Notes: generated by a model from the letters alone, not told the origin. DNA of 64,000 bases from Ponticaulis profundi (GCF_042659465.1 NZ_JBHSSW010000066.1:558001-622000); one strand, 5' to 3'. Shown: positions 45,016 through 54,639, numbered from the stretch's first letter. A program made the numbers and translations.

Positions 45016-46008
45016 ATGGGCTTATTGGACGTTTTCTCGGGAAAGAAAGCTGCAGAACATGATCCAACAGAGGGGCGCGCTTTCATCCTCGAAGCCTCGG
45101 ATGCGGCTGGTGTGCAAAACTGGGAAGAAGTGACCTCACTTTATCGTCAGATCCCGACAGCAAGCGACAAATACGCCTGGCTTCATACCTTGTCCCGAAT
45201 GCTGCCGCTCGCTTTAGACCTTCCAACCGAAGCGGAAACAAAAGACCTGGCGTGTATACTGGCGGAACTCCATACGAACCGAGGGTTTCGCATTCGCGGT
45301 GGTGAAACAGCGGATCGCGTCGAAACAAACGCATTTTTCGATATGCGTGATTGTCTCCACATCGCCGAAAAGCTCGTCCTGCAAGCCGAGGCAACCTCAC
45401 CAGAAGACTCTGTTCCAACCATCATTCATTTCAACATTGCTTTGGGTTTGAGCGCTGATGAGAACGCCGTCGACGACATACAGAAAAAATACCACGCATG
45501 CAGTGAGCAGTCGGTTTTTGCGCCCTCTAACCTACTCATGTTGCGAACAGAAAAATGGCTTGGCTCGCGAGATGAAATGTGGGCAGTGGCGACGAAATAT
45601 ACCGAAGCTCCTCCAAATAGCGCCTGGTACGCCCTGCGCGCAAAAGCGCTGATTGAAGATTCGCTTTGGTTTAGTGCGTTCGAAGATGATCGAGACGCCA
45701 TCAAAAGCTATCGTCAGCTACGACGAGACGGAACGTTCCAGGAAGAACTGAAAGCAATTGAAGCCAAGTTCTGGGAAGGTCTGGAAACAAGCACACCTCC
45801 AGCTTCTGAAAAACTATTTGCACACAATCACTTCGCCTGGATCCTTTACCAATTCGGCATGGAAGAGGACGCCCGCAGACACTTTGAAGTCATTGGGCCG
45901 ATCCTGACTTACCAACCATGGTGCTACAGCTTTCCGCCGGATGAAAACCCGATCGCATCACTGAATAAAATTCGCAAACGCCTGTCGCTGCCACCGTTCC
46001 TCGCCTGA
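45016..46008 (+). CDS. Uncharacterised cytoplasmic protein
   Basis: I do not recognise this family. The start at ATG 45016 has GAGAGG upstream and gives MGLLDVFSGKKAAEHD. A GTG 12 bases earlier is also in frame. The 330-residue protein has no signal peptide or membrane segment and looks mostly alpha-helical, with several tryptophan-containing helices in the second half (EKWLGSRDEMWAVATKY, AWILYQFGMEEDARRHFE). The latter resembles tetratricopeptide-like hairpins, but no regular repeat is clear. It lies next to the small lipoprotein gene in the same direction, and both are of unknown role. Confidence 0.75.
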   Translation: MGLLDVFSGKKAAEHDPTEGRAFILEASDAAGVQNWEEVTSLYRQIPTASDKYAWLHTLSRMLPLALDLPTEAETKDLACILAELHTNRGFRIRGGETADRVETNAFFDMRDCLHIAEKLVLQAEATSPEDSVPTIIHFNIALGLSADENAVDDIQKKYHACSEQSVFAPSNLLMLRTEKWLGSRDEMWAVATKYTEAPPNSAWYALRAKALIEDSLWFSAFEDDRDAIKSYRQLRRDGTFQEELKAIEAKFWEGLETSTPPASEKLFAHNHFAWILYQFGMEEDARRHFEVIGPILTYQPWCYSFPPDENPIASLNKIRKRLSLPPFLA

Positions 46009-46098
46009 GCAGCCCAAAGTGAGAAACTTCGTCCGCTTTTTGACGATGAATGCGTTGAAAAGACAGATGGATACAAATCAAATCACACCGGAGGGCAT

Positions 46099-46581
46099 AT
46101 GAATATCCACAAAGCTTTGATGATGCTGGCCATCGCGACCGTGCTCACGGCCTGCTCAGCAGCCGACTCAACGGAGACAACAGACGCGAAGAATTTTGAA
46201 GAACTGGAGCCGGAAATTCTCCAGGTAACATTCGAAAACAACGATGATGCCGACCTCGGCACCTGCAATCCGAATGTTTCCTATTTCATCAAATCAGATC
46301 GGGAAGCATTGAGACTGAATGTGAGCTATATGCTTGATGGGGCAAAGGTCATGGGCAATGGCTTCGCCCTGCTTCCAATCCTTGGCGAAGAAGACGTCAT
46401 TGGAAGCGAAGATCTGCTCACGCATTTCGATGCTTTCCCCAAGCCGTGCGCAGAAACGGATGTTTCCGTCTTCGAATTCAGTTGTCGAAATAGTGCCGCT
46501 GATTCAGAGGACATCGCATGCCCCGAACTCGCATTCGAGGGCACCGACATGTTCCTGAGCTTTAAAGAACCAAACTGGTAG
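46099..46581 (+). CDS. Small uncharacterised lipoprotein
   Basis: The 160-residue product begins with a signal peptide and lipobox VLTAC, Cys19 being the lipidation site. The mature part has five cysteines, which could form disulfides in the periplasm, and a strongly acidic character. GGAGGGCAT stands before the ATG, a good ribosome-binding site. I know of no family. It ends one base before the convergent metG stop. Confidence 0.75.
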   Translation: MNIHKALMMLAIATVLTACSAADSTETTDAKNFEELEPEILQVTFENNDDADLGTCNPNVSYFIKSDREALRLNVSYMLDGAKVMGNGFALLPILGEEDVIGSEDLLTHFDAFPKPCAETDVSVFEFSCRNSAADSEDIACPELAFEGTDMFLSFKEPNW

Positions 46582-48300
46582 CTATTGATCCGCGCCGCCG
46601 AATTGTTCGGTCCATTCCGCAACGGTTGTGTCTTCGATTTTATTGAAGAGTACGTCCGGCGGCGCAATTTCCTGACCATTCTGCAGAATGCTGAACAAAT
46701 CTGCGTCATCCGCCTTCGGGAAGACGCGTTTGTTTTCCGGAACACCCAACGCATCCAGGATTTTCGCGGCGGCATCCGGTACGAATGGTTGTGCGAGAAT
46801 CCCAAAAACTGCAGCGAGGTTAAGGCCAATGCGGACACCAACTGCTGCCGCGTCGACGTCTGACTTGTACTTTACCCAGGGCTCCGCTTTTGTCAGATAC
46901 TCATTGCCTGCCGCCCAGATCGCGCGCGTTTCCGCGGCTGCTTTGCGGAACTCCATCGCTTCGTAATGCTCCGTCAGCGCTTCCAGGCGCGTGCGAAGCT
47001 CCGTATCAATCCAGGCTTCTGCCTCTCCCGGCTCTCCGACTGATGGAATCGTCCCGTCAAATTTGGACTTCGTATATTTGGTGATGCGATTGACGAAATT
47101 GCCCAGAACATTTGCCAGATCTGAATTGACCGCAGCCTGAAATCCTTCCCAGGTGAAGGCTGCATCCGAGCCTTCCGGCGCATTGGCCATGAGATACCAG
47201 CGCCAGTAATCAGCAGGCAGCAGATCAAGCGCCTGGTCCATAAACACGCCGCGATTGTTGGAAGTCGAAAACTTACCACCATACCAGGTGACCCAGTTAA
47301 AGGCCTTCAGGCGATCCACGAGCTTCCAGGGCTCTCCAGAGCCAATCAATGTCACTGGAAAGCCTACCGTGTGGAAGGCCACGTTATCTTTGCCCATGAA
47401 CTCCACATATGTGACGTCATCAGCGCCTTTGTCTGTCCGCCACCAGCTTTCCCAAGCATCTGGGTCACCCTTGGCCTCGGCCCATTCGCGGGTCGCGGCG
47501 ATGTATTCAATCGGCGCATCGAACCAGACATAGAAGACTTTATCTTCAAAGCCTTCTCGAGCTTTGCCCCGATAGGCAACCGGGATGCCCCAGGACAGGT
47601 CTCGCGTAATCGCGCGGTCCTGAAGTCCCTCGTCCAGCCACTTCAAAGCAATCGACTTTGCGAGCGCTGGCCACTCGTCAGCCTGCTCGACCCAAGCGCG
47701 GATTTCGTCCTGCATTTTCGACTGCAAGAGATACAGATGGCGGGTGTCGCGGTGTTCGATGGCCGTCGAACCGGTTTCAGCGGAATACGGGTTGATCAGA
47801 TCGACCGGATCAAGCAACCTGCCACAGCTATCGCACTGATCTCCACGTGCCTTCTCGAAACCACAATGGGGACATGTTCCCTCGACATAACGGTCAGGCA
47901 GGAAGCGACCATCCTCTACGGCATACACTTGCTTGCTGACGCGTTCTTCGATCAGGCCACGCTCCTCGAGCACATGTGCAAAGTGTTGTGTCAGCTCGGC
48001 GTTCTGCGGGCCCGATGAGCGACCGAAATAATCGTAGGATAGCAGAAACCCCTCACCGGCGTTTCGCTGAACTTCATGCTGTTCGTCGCAGTATGTGCGT
48101 ACATCAATACCGGCCTTTTGCGCGGCGAGTTCTGCCGGAGTACCATGCTCATCGGTCGCGCAGATATAGAGCACTTCATGCCCCTGCAGGCGCTTGAAAC
48201 GAGCATACACATCAGCGGGCAACATCGACCCTGCAAGATTGCCAAGGTGTTTGATCCCATTGATGTAAGGCAGAGCCGATGTGATGAGAATGCGCGCCAT
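46582..48300 (-). CDS. metG: Methionyl-tRNA synthetase
   Basis: Charges tRNA-Met with methionine. The 572-residue protein has the class I HIGH-like segment NGIKHLGNLAGS. It has a zinc knuckle (CPHC and CDSC, near 145-165), and the KMSKS-like loop reads KFSTSNNRG. It lacks the C-terminal EMAP-like tRNA-binding domain found in the long E. coli form, so it is the short type. It is transcribed away from the tRNA-Thr gene. Confidence 0.97.
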   Translation of the reverse strand: MARILITSALPYINGIKHLGNLAGSMLPADVYARFKRLQGHEVLYICATDEHGTPAELAAQKAGIDVRTYCDEQHEVQRNAGEGFLLSYDYFGRSSGPQNAELTQHFAHVLEERGLIEERVSKQVYAVEDGRFLPDRYVEGTCPHCGFEKARGDQCDSCGRLLDPVDLINPYSAETGSTAIEHRDTRHLYLLQSKMQDEIRAWVEQADEWPALAKSIALKWLDEGLQDRAITRDLSWGIPVAYRGKAREGFEDKVFYVWFDAPIEYIAATREWAEAKGDPDAWESWWRTDKGADDVTYVEFMGKDNVAFHTVGFPVTLIGSGEPWKLVDRLKAFNWVTWYGGKFSTSNNRGVFMDQALDLLPADYWRWYLMANAPEGSDAAFTWEGFQAAVNSDLANVLGNFVNRITKYTKSKFDGTIPSVGEPGEAEAWIDTELRTRLEALTEHYEAMEFRKAAAETRAIWAAGNEYLTKAEPWVKYKSDVDAAAVGVRIGLNLAAVFGILAQPFVPDAAAKILDALGVPENKRVFPKADDADLFSILQNGQEIAPPDVLFNKIEDTTVAEWTEQFGGADQ

Positions 48301-48517
48301 TTCGCTCGTCTATCCGTATGAGTATGCTGTGGTGTGATCAGAAGCGCCCTCTTTAACGCGTGGCGCGATAAGAGGAAACGTCAAATCACCATTATTATTA
48401 CCTTCTCTCTCGCCGAAACGAATGTCCTGGATCGCAGGGCGACCATGACGATCAAGCGAATATGAGCGATCAAACCAACGACCGAAAAAAACTTCTGCTC
48501 AGAACGCATTATTGCCC

Positions 48518-48547
48518 TTGCCTATTGATACCGGTTTGAGCTAATAG
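48518..48547 (+). promoter_or_regulatory. Candidate promoter for tRNA-Thr
   Basis: A -35-like TTGCCT at 48518-48523 and -10-like TAATAG at 48542-48547 are separated by 18 bases, ending 19 bases before the tRNA. The fit is moderate. The rest of 48301-48517 shows no gene that I can support. Confidence 0.5.
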
Positions 48548-48566
48548 GCCCCTTCCTTTTCGGAGA

Positions 48567-48642
<76 letters not shown>

Positions 48643-48653
48643 TTCCCCCTTTT

Positions 48654-49778
48654 TTATAAGCTCCGCGCGATCACCAGTCGCTGGACTTCCGATGTGCCTT
48701 CATAAATCTGGCAGACGCGCACATCACGATAGATTTTGGCCACACCAAACTCCTCAAGATAGCCATAGCCTCCGAGCGCCTGAATGGCACCGGAGACCAC
48801 TTCCTCTGCGACCTCTGATGCAAAGAGTTTCGCCATAGAAGCCCGGGTAAGTGCCGGCTCGCCCGCATCACGCAAGGCCGCAGCCGATAACACCATCTGA
48901 TTCGCAGCTTCCAGCTTTGTGGCCAGATCCGCCAACCGGAAGCCGACAGCCTGATGCTCGATAATGGCCTTTCCCATAGAGCGGCGGTCTTTTGCATAAT
49001 CAATAGCGACATCAAGCGCTGCTCTAGCCATTCCGACACATTGAGCAGCAATACCGATCCGGCCTGCCTCGAGATTCGAGAGGGCGATCCGATAGCCCTG
49101 CCCTGGCTGACCAATCATGAGATCATCTTCCACGAACAGATCCTCGAAGCGCAGAGCGCAGGTGTCAGAAGCAGCCTGACCAAGCTTATGTTCGACCTTG
49201 TCGACATGGTAGCCATCACGATCGGTTGGAACGAGAAAGGCTGACAGGCCTTTCTTACCGGCGTTCGGGTCCGTCACAGCAATCACCATCGCCAGCCCAG
49301 CAATCCGGCCCGACGTGATAAACTGCTTGCTGCCACTGAGCTTCCAGCCGCCGTCGACTTTTGTCGCCCGCGTCCGAATCGCCGAAGCATCCGAGCCTGC
49401 ATCCGCCTCCGTGAGCGCAAAGGCACCGATCATCCGCCCGCCAATGAGATCGGGAAGGAATCTTGCTTTCTGCGCGTCCGTCCCATCTTTTAGAAGACCA
49501 TTCACAATGATGGAATTCTGGATCGAAACTATCGTAGAAAGTGCGCCATCTGCTGCAGCGATCTCCATTAGCGAAAGCGCATAGGAAAACGTATCGACTC
49601 CGGCGCCGCCAAACTCTTCCGGCGCGGTCATTCCCCAAAGGCCAAGACCAGCCATCTGTTCAAACAGCTCCTGCGGAAAACCATTCTCAAGCTCAAATTC
49701 AAACGTTCTGGGCTTCACCTGCTCCTGCGCAAAATTGCGAACCATATCGCGAATGGCCAATTGTGTTTCCGTGAGCAT
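48654..49778 (-). CDS. Acyl-CoA dehydrogenase
   Basis: FAD-dependent acyl-CoA dehydrogenase that oxidises acyl-CoA to enoyl-CoA. I start at ATG 49778, which has GGAGGAAGC six bases upstream, giving a 374-residue protein beginning MLTETQLAIRDMVRNFA. Domain features are FALTEADAGSDASAIRT, the FAD-binding region around ITSGRIAGLAMV and the conserved GGYGYLEEF segment. The probable catalytic base is the Glu in QIYEGTSEVQ near residue 359. It lies 76 bases downstream of tetR on the same strand, so it may be part of the regulon of that repressor. The substrate chain length is not readable. Confidence 0.92.
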   Translation of the reverse strand: MLTETQLAIRDMVRNFAQEQVKPRTFEFELENGFPQELFEQMAGLGLWGMTAPEEFGGAGVDTFSYALSLMEIAAADGALSTIVSIQNSIIVNGLLKDGTDAQKARFLPDLIGGRMIGAFALTEADAGSDASAIRTRATKVDGGWKLSGSKQFITSGRIAGLAMVIAVTDPNAGKKGLSAFLVPTDRDGYHVDKVEHKLGQAASDTCALRFEDLFVEDDLMIGQPGQGYRIALSNLEAGRIGIAAQCVGMARAALDVAIDYAKDRRSMGKAIIEHQAVGFRLADLATKLEAANQMVLSAAALRDAGEPALTRASMAKLFASEVAEEVVSGAIQALGGYGYLEEFGVAKIYRDVRVCQIYEGTSEVQRLVIARSL

Positions 49779-49854
49779 TCTCAGCTTCCTCCAATACTTT
49801 AATTGTCTACTTAATCCGGGCTGCTGCGATAACACTCATCAACAGCAGGACTGT

Positions 49855-50493
49855 TCAGCCTTTCAGCAAAATGCCGTTGAGCAGTGTTTCTGACGTCTGA
49901 GCGATGTATCTTCGACGCAATTCGTCATCCGTTTTCTCAATACCGTAGCAATACTTCAGGACAGCCCCAGCCGAAAAAAACGGGTCACAGGCACCGATGA
50001 TATTGAAGTAGAAAAGTTCTGGATCGATGTGTTTGAACTCACCTCTTGCACGGCCTTCAGCGATAATAATGGCATAGGCTTCCGTAATCGGTTTGACGAA
50101 ACGATTTGAAATTTCCTGCGCTCGTTCATCGTCTGCTTCCCGTATGAGCTTCATGAGGAGACGATTGAGATAGGGAAGACGAAAATAGAGATTTATCAAC
50201 GCCTCAATGTGTATTTGAAGACGCCGCGTCGGCGAAATCGGCAATCGGACCAGGTCTTTCAATTGATCAACCTCCGGACCGACATCTCGCTCTAGCAAAG
50301 CATCCAGCAAGCCGCGCTTGTTTCCGAAATAGTATTTCACAAGCGCAGAATTGAGGTTTGCCTTCTCTGAAATATCACTGAGAGAAAAATCAAGCGTATC
50401 ACGCTCTCGCATAATGCGACTGGCCGCCTCCAAAAGCTGAGCCCGAGCGTCCATTTGAGACGATTCTACCTCTGTCTCTGCCTGCGATTTCAT
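49855..50493 (-). CDS. TetR/AcrR-family transcriptional regulator
   Basis: The 212-residue protein has an N-terminal helix-turn-helix (about residues 15-60) with TetR-type SLSDISEKANLNSALVKYYF, and a C-terminal ligand-binding and dimerisation domain. TetR proteins usually repress and release DNA on binding a small ligand, often an acyl-CoA or drug. The gene is divergent from the TonB-dependent receptor across 419 bases and precedes an acyl-CoA dehydrogenase gene. The paired dyads in the receptor promoter are its likely operators, though this is inferred. Confidence 0.93.
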   Translation of the reverse strand: MKSQAETEVESSQMDARAQLLEAASRIMRERDTLDFSLSDISEKANLNSALVKYYFGNKRGLLDALLERDVGPEVDQLKDLVRLPISPTRRLQIHIEALINLYFRLPYLNRLLMKLIREADDERAQEISNRFVKPITEAYAIIIAEGRARGEFKHIDPELFYFNIIGACDPFFSAGAVLKYCYGIEKTDDELRRRYIAQTSETLLNGILLKG

Positions 50494-50815
50494 CGCATCT
50501 ATCCTTCTTGCGTTCGCACCGTAATAGCGCGCGTCATTTCTTTTAAAACCCCAGCAGATTTACTCAGTCAATTAATTTTGAACAGCCAACACGATTGCTA
50601 AAAATAGTCTCCAGATTTTCGATTATAGCCTACTTCACCTCTGCTTCGCTGGAACAGATTCATTGAGTGAGGCATGCTCAAACTACGCGCTCGGCAAAAT
50701 TTCAATCCAATACGTATAGATTTAATACACTACTTTCTTTGAATTTTTTATTTTTACTGAGAGAGAAATCAAACTCGCCCAAAAGCCTTACAACGCGACC
50801 CGGACGAGAAGTGGA
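50494..50815. other. AT-rich intergenic region between tetR and receptor promoter
   Basis: About 320 bases without a coding frame I can support, with AT-rich tracts, notably around 50720-50760. It must contain the tetR promoter on the minus strand, which I could not place, and it adjoins the receptor promoter. A single ATTTAAT half-site near 50727 resembles one arm of the downstream dyad. Nothing else was recognised. Confidence 0.6.
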
Positions 50816-50845
50816 TTGACATTCCTAACGCTGCGACATTAACTT
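50816..50845 (+). promoter_or_regulatory. Candidate sigma-70-type promoter of the TonB-dependent receptor
   Basis: Consensus -35 TTGACA at 50816-50821 and -10-like TAACTT at 50840-50845 with an 18-base spacer (or TTAACT with 17). The expected start of transcription falls in the first dyad. Confidence 0.6.
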
Positions 50846-50863
50846 TAGTCAGAGTCGACTAAA
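50844..50863. promoter_or_regulatory. Operator-like inverted repeat 1
   Basis: TTTAGTC-N6-GACTAAA, a perfect seven-base dyad with a six-base spacer. It overlaps the end of the -10 box and the likely start site, the position for a repressor. It contains a GAGTC methylation-type site (GANTC). Confidence 0.65.
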
Positions 50864-50874
50864 TTAAGCGTCAG

Positions 50875-50894
50875 ATTTAATTGGTTGATTAAAT
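50875..50894. promoter_or_regulatory. Operator-like inverted repeat 2
   Basis: ATTTAAT-N6-ATTAAAT, again a perfect seven-base dyad with six-base spacer. Its centre is 31 bases downstream of the first dyad, about three helical turns. It ends seven bases before the receptor ribosome-binding site (GGGAGG). Confidence 0.6.
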
Positions 50895-50912
50895 GATATC
50901 GGGAGGAATCAA

Positions 50913-53219
50913 ATGTACCGCTCTACGAAGCGTGCCCTACTCATGGGTGCAACAGCTGCCTGCTATGCTCTTTCATTTCAATCCACTGCGCAGGAGACTG
51001 CCGAACCGGTGCCAGTAAATGAAAGCGCAAGAACGCTGAACACCGTAACCGTGACAGCTCAGCGTCGGGAAGAAAGCATTCAGGATGTCCCCTTATCTGT
51101 CACAGCAGCCGACAGCGAGACCCTGGCGAAACTGCGGGTCGACAATGTCGAGAACATCTCGCTGCTCACACCGAGCATTTCATTTCGAAAAACAAATTTC
51201 GCCGCATCTTCAAGTAACATTCAAATTCGCGGGATAGGCACCGCCGGCAACGCTAGAACATTTGAAGGCGCTGTCGGCGTGTTTATCGATGGCGTCTACA
51301 GGACGCGGTCCGGACAGGCGCTCGCCAACTTTCTGGACATCGACAATCTTCAGGTTCTGAGGGGCCCACAAGGCACGCTCTTTGGTAAGAACACCGCCGC
51401 CGGCGCTCTTTTGATGACGTCTGCATCCCCATCGCTTGATGACGTCGAAGGATATGTTGAAGGCAGCTATGGAAACTATGATGCATTTAATCTGAAAGGC
51501 GCCGTCAATCTGCCATTGACCGACTGGGCTGCCTTACGCGTTGCAGCAACCCATACCAAACAGGATGGTTACTTTGACGACCCGAACGGCGGAACGCTGA
51601 ACAATATCGAACGCAACGGATACAAGGCGAGTCTTCTGCTGGAGCCTTCAAGCGATCTCTCGATCAAGCTGATTGCCGACTATGCGAAGGAGGACGACAA
51701 TTGCTGCTACGGCACCGCGGACTTTTTCGACGGACCGCTGCAGGGATTTGTGGACTCCCTGTCGATTGCGAATGGCTATCAGCCACCTTCCGATGACATC
51801 TCCGCCTTTGAAGCGACGAGCTTCCCGGAAACACCCAATCTCATCGAAGATCAGGGCATTTCTCTTCAGATAGATTTCGATACTGGCGCCGGTACACTTT
51901 CCTCAGTGACGGGTTTTCGACGCTTCGATGTCACGCAAGATCAGGATGTAGATTTCAGCGCAGCTGACCTGCTTGACCTATACGAAACATTCCGCTCGCG
52001 TTTCTTCTCTCAGGAATTCTCATTCAATGGCACCATGAACGCACCAGTTGAAGCAAACTATGTGATCGGCGCCTACTATTCGGATGAAGATCTGCGCATG
52101 GCCCGTAACTTGTTCCACGGATCGCAGGCCCAGGATTTCTGGGATGTGGTTTTCGGTGTGCCAGGCCTCGCCTACGCCGCTCCCGGACTGTTTTCGGCGG
52201 AACGTTTTGAAAGCAGGTCGGAATCGTTTGCCCTTTTCACACACTGGGATTTTGCGATCGCGGAACGCTGGAACCTCATTCTGGGCGCACGTTATTCCAG
52301 CGACAGCAAGACAGGCCGTTTTGAGAACCCTTATTTCCGTAGCATGCTTGACCCATTGGCGCTCGCCGGAGTCGTGCCGGGCCTGGAATATGACGACGAA
52401 TTTTCCGACGAGGCCTTTACTGGCACGATCAGCCTGCAATACCGACCGAACGCCGACCAGATGTACTATGTCAGCTATAATCGCGGATATAAGTCGGGCG
52501 GCGTTAATCTGGACGTAAACGCTGCTGGTGTACCCGGCAATTATTCGAGCCCCCTCTATGACCCCGAGCTTATCGATGCCTATGAATTCGGTGGGAAAAT
52601 AGATTGGGCGGGCGGAGCAGCACGCACCAACTTTGCGTTTTTCTATAACGACATCACCGACCTTCAGGTGGCTCAATTCCTCGGCTTGCAATTCGCTATT
52701 ATCAACTCACCCACGGCGGAAGTCTTTGGCGCTGAGATCGAGCAAACCTATGCAATCAATGACTATCTGATTGCCAAAGGTTCAGCGACCTGGCTGGAAA
52801 CGGCCGACTTCGGGGATGACCCTGTTCTGGGAATTGCTGACCCTGACAGACCATATCTCGGCGGCATGTCCGGACGACGGTTTTCGACCTCGCCTGAGTT
52901 GGCAGCCAATGCGTCGCTTGAACTCGACTATCCGATTGCACCCGGCATCGCCCTAACAGGTCTTGCGCAGGTTCAGTATACCAGCGAGGTCTTCACCAAC
53001 ACAGCGAGTAACCTGAAACAGGAAGCGGTGACACTGCTGAATGCGAATGCAGGACTTTCCTTCGAAGATCACGATCTGACAGTATCAGCCTTCATCCGAA
53101 ACGCCACCGATGAGGTCTATGTCACGCAGCACTTCAACACGCCGCTTCAGGATATCGACCGAAATGCTTATCTCGGGGATCCCCGGACATATGGCGTCAT
53201 GGTTCGAAAAACCTTTTAA
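50913..53219 (+). CDS. TonB-dependent outer-membrane receptor
   Basis: A 768-residue outer-membrane receptor that imports a substrate with energy from TonB. There is a signal peptide (first about 27 residues) and a TonB-box region near NTVTVTAQRREES. A plug domain (about 50-160) contains NIQIRGIGTAGNARTF and VLRGPQGTLFGKNTAAGAL. A 22-strand-type barrel ends in the C-terminal Phe of VMVRKTF. The family occurs widely in sphingomonads and hyphomonads for unknown complex substrates. It is divergent from tetR, with two dyads at its promoter, and sits among acyl-CoA dehydrogenase and monooxygenase genes, which suggests a hydrophobic carbon source. Confidence 0.95.
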   Translation: MYRSTKRALLMGATAACYALSFQSTAQETAEPVPVNESARTLNTVTVTAQRREESIQDVPLSVTAADSETLAKLRVDNVENISLLTPSISFRKTNFAASSSNIQIRGIGTAGNARTFEGAVGVFIDGVYRTRSGQALANFLDIDNLQVLRGPQGTLFGKNTAAGALLMTSASPSLDDVEGYVEGSYGNYDAFNLKGAVNLPLTDWAALRVAATHTKQDGYFDDPNGGTLNNIERNGYKASLLLEPSSDLSIKLIADYAKEDDNCCYGTADFFDGPLQGFVDSLSIANGYQPPSDDISAFEATSFPETPNLIEDQGISLQIDFDTGAGTLSSVTGFRRFDVTQDQDVDFSAADLLDLYETFRSRFFSQEFSFNGTMNAPVEANYVIGAYYSDEDLRMARNLFHGSQAQDFWDVVFGVPGLAYAAPGLFSAERFESRSESFALFTHWDFAIAERWNLILGARYSSDSKTGRFENPYFRSMLDPLALAGVVPGLEYDDEFSDEAFTGTISLQYRPNADQMYYVSYNRGYKSGGVNLDVNAAGVPGNYSSPLYDPELIDAYEFGGKIDWAGGAARTNFAFFYNDITDLQVAQFLGLQFAIINSPTAEVFGAEIEQTYAINDYLIAKGSATWLETADFGDDPVLGIADPDRPYLGGMSGRRFSTSPELAANASLELDYPIAPGIALTGLAQVQYTSEVFTNTASNLKQEAVTLLNANAGLSFEDHDLTVSAFIRNATDEVYVTQHFNTPLQDIDRNAYLGDPRTYGVMVRKTF

Positions 53220-53247
53220 CCCCGCCTCATACTCCTCGTCCTTGTTA

Positions 53248-53281
53248 GGTCCGCCTACTCTGTCTGGCGGACCATTTTTTT
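53248..53281 (+). terminator. Terminator of the TonB-dependent receptor gene
   Basis: Eight-pair stem GGTCCGCC / GGCGGACC with a ten-base loop, followed by ATTTTTTT. It starts 28 bases after the receptor stop. Confidence 0.9.
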
Positions 53282-53323
53282 ATTTCCGGCACTCGATTGC
53301 AGTAGCGCTGACGGGAGCTCCTA

Positions 53324-54454
53324 TCAGGCTTTCAACATCTCACGGGACACAATCACGCGCATGATCTCATTGGTACCTTCCAGAATCTGATGAACGCGAA
53401 GGTCGCGAACGATGCGTTCGACTTCATAGTCCGCCAGATAGCCATAACCACCATGAATCTGAAGCGCGTCATTCGCGACTTTAAAGCCAGCATCGGTGGT
53501 GAAGCGTTTTGCCATCGCACAGAATTTCGTAGCCTCAGGCGCCTTAGCATCAAGTTTTTGTGCAGCGTCATAGAGGAGGCTACGGGCTGCCTGCAACTCG
53601 ATCTCCATATCGGCAAGCTTGAATTGCGTTGCTTGGAAATCGAGAATGCTCTTTCCGAATTGCTTTCTTTCGCGCCCATATGCCATGGCGCGATCAATAG
53701 CTTCCTGACCGCCACCAAGTGAGCAAGCTGCGATGTTCAGGCGACCACCATCAAGGCCTTTCATGGCAAACTTGAAGCCATGCCCTTCTTCGCCAACACG
53801 ATTGGAAACCGGAATCCGGCAATCGTCGAAATTCACCATCGCGGTGGGTTGGGCGCGCCACCCCATCTTCTTTTCGTTCTTTCCGAATGAAAGGTCGGGC
53901 GTTTCTTTTTCGACCACAAATGTCGATACACCACGTGCGCCATCATCCGAGGTACGCGCCATCACGACATAAATATCAGAGAAGCCTGCGCCTGAGATGA
54001 AGGTTTTCGCGCCATTCAGCACGTAGCTATCTCCATCACGCGTGGCAGTCGTTCTGAGACTCGCTGCATCTGACCCCGCGGATGGCTCCGTCAGACAATA
54101 TGAGGCAATCAGATCGCCTGCCGTCAAGCGAGGGACATACTTTGCACGCAGCGCGTCATCCGCGAAGCTATCGATCATCCATGTTGCCATGTTGTGGATG
54201 GATAGAAAGCTCGCATGCGCCACACAGCCACGAGACAAAGCCTCGAAGATGAGAACGGCATCCAGACGACCTAGACCAGACCCGCCGTGTTCCTCGGAGG
54301 TGTATATTCCACCAAATCCCAATTCCGACATCTGTTTGAGAACGTCGCGGTCGAGATAGCCCTCTTCGTCCCATTTCGCTGCATTGGGGCGCAGGTGCTC
54401 GGCTGCGAACCCTGTCGCCATGTCGACAATGAGCGTCTGTTCTTCTGTCAGCAT
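53324..54454 (-). CDS. Acyl-CoA dehydrogenase, isobutyryl-CoA dehydrogenase-like
   Basis: I start at ATG 54454, with GGGAGGAAAAG upstream, giving 376 residues beginning MLTEEQTLIVDMATGF. The sequence resembles isobutyryl-CoA dehydrogenase (ACAD8 type): CLTEPSAGSDAASLRT, GGRLNIAACSLGGG, LQIHGGYGYLADYEV and the probable catalytic Glu in HQILEGTNEIMR. Branched-chain acyl-CoA oxidation is the most likely role, which would fit valine catabolism or branched substrates. It is the last gene of the minus-strand group after the monooxygenase gene, 185 bases downstream of it. Confidence 0.9.
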   Translation of the reverse strand: MLTEEQTLIVDMATGFAAEHLRPNAAKWDEEGYLDRDVLKQMSELGFGGIYTSEEHGGSGLGRLDAVLIFEALSRGCVAHASFLSIHNMATWMIDSFADDALRAKYVPRLTAGDLIASYCLTEPSAGSDAASLRTTATRDGDSYVLNGAKTFISGAGFSDIYVVMARTSDDGARGVSTFVVEKETPDLSFGKNEKKMGWRAQPTAMVNFDDCRIPVSNRVGEEGHGFKFAMKGLDGGRLNIAACSLGGGQEAIDRAMAYGRERKQFGKSILDFQATQFKLADMEIELQAARSLLYDAAQKLDAKAPEATKFCAMAKRFTTDAGFKVANDALQIHGGYGYLADYEVERIVRDLRVHQILEGTNEIMRVIVSREMLKA

Positions 54455-54639
54455 CTTTTCCTCCCGAAGGATCGATTTTGTGTGTCTTCTGTGGGCAGTT
54501 ATGACCAGCCGCTTCAGAATGGAAAGCTCGATCCCAAAAGATATGACCCGCAATTGCGTGGGTAAATACGCTTTCACGCAGTCATAGCCTGCAAGTATGC
54601 CGGTTTATTTTATAGTCGTATACAGGCAGATCGCCCCGC

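Noticed and set aside
52020..52691. Minus-strand open frame of 223 codons opposite the TonB-dependent receptor
   Set aside because: It is a shadow of the receptor coding sequence with no recognisable domain.
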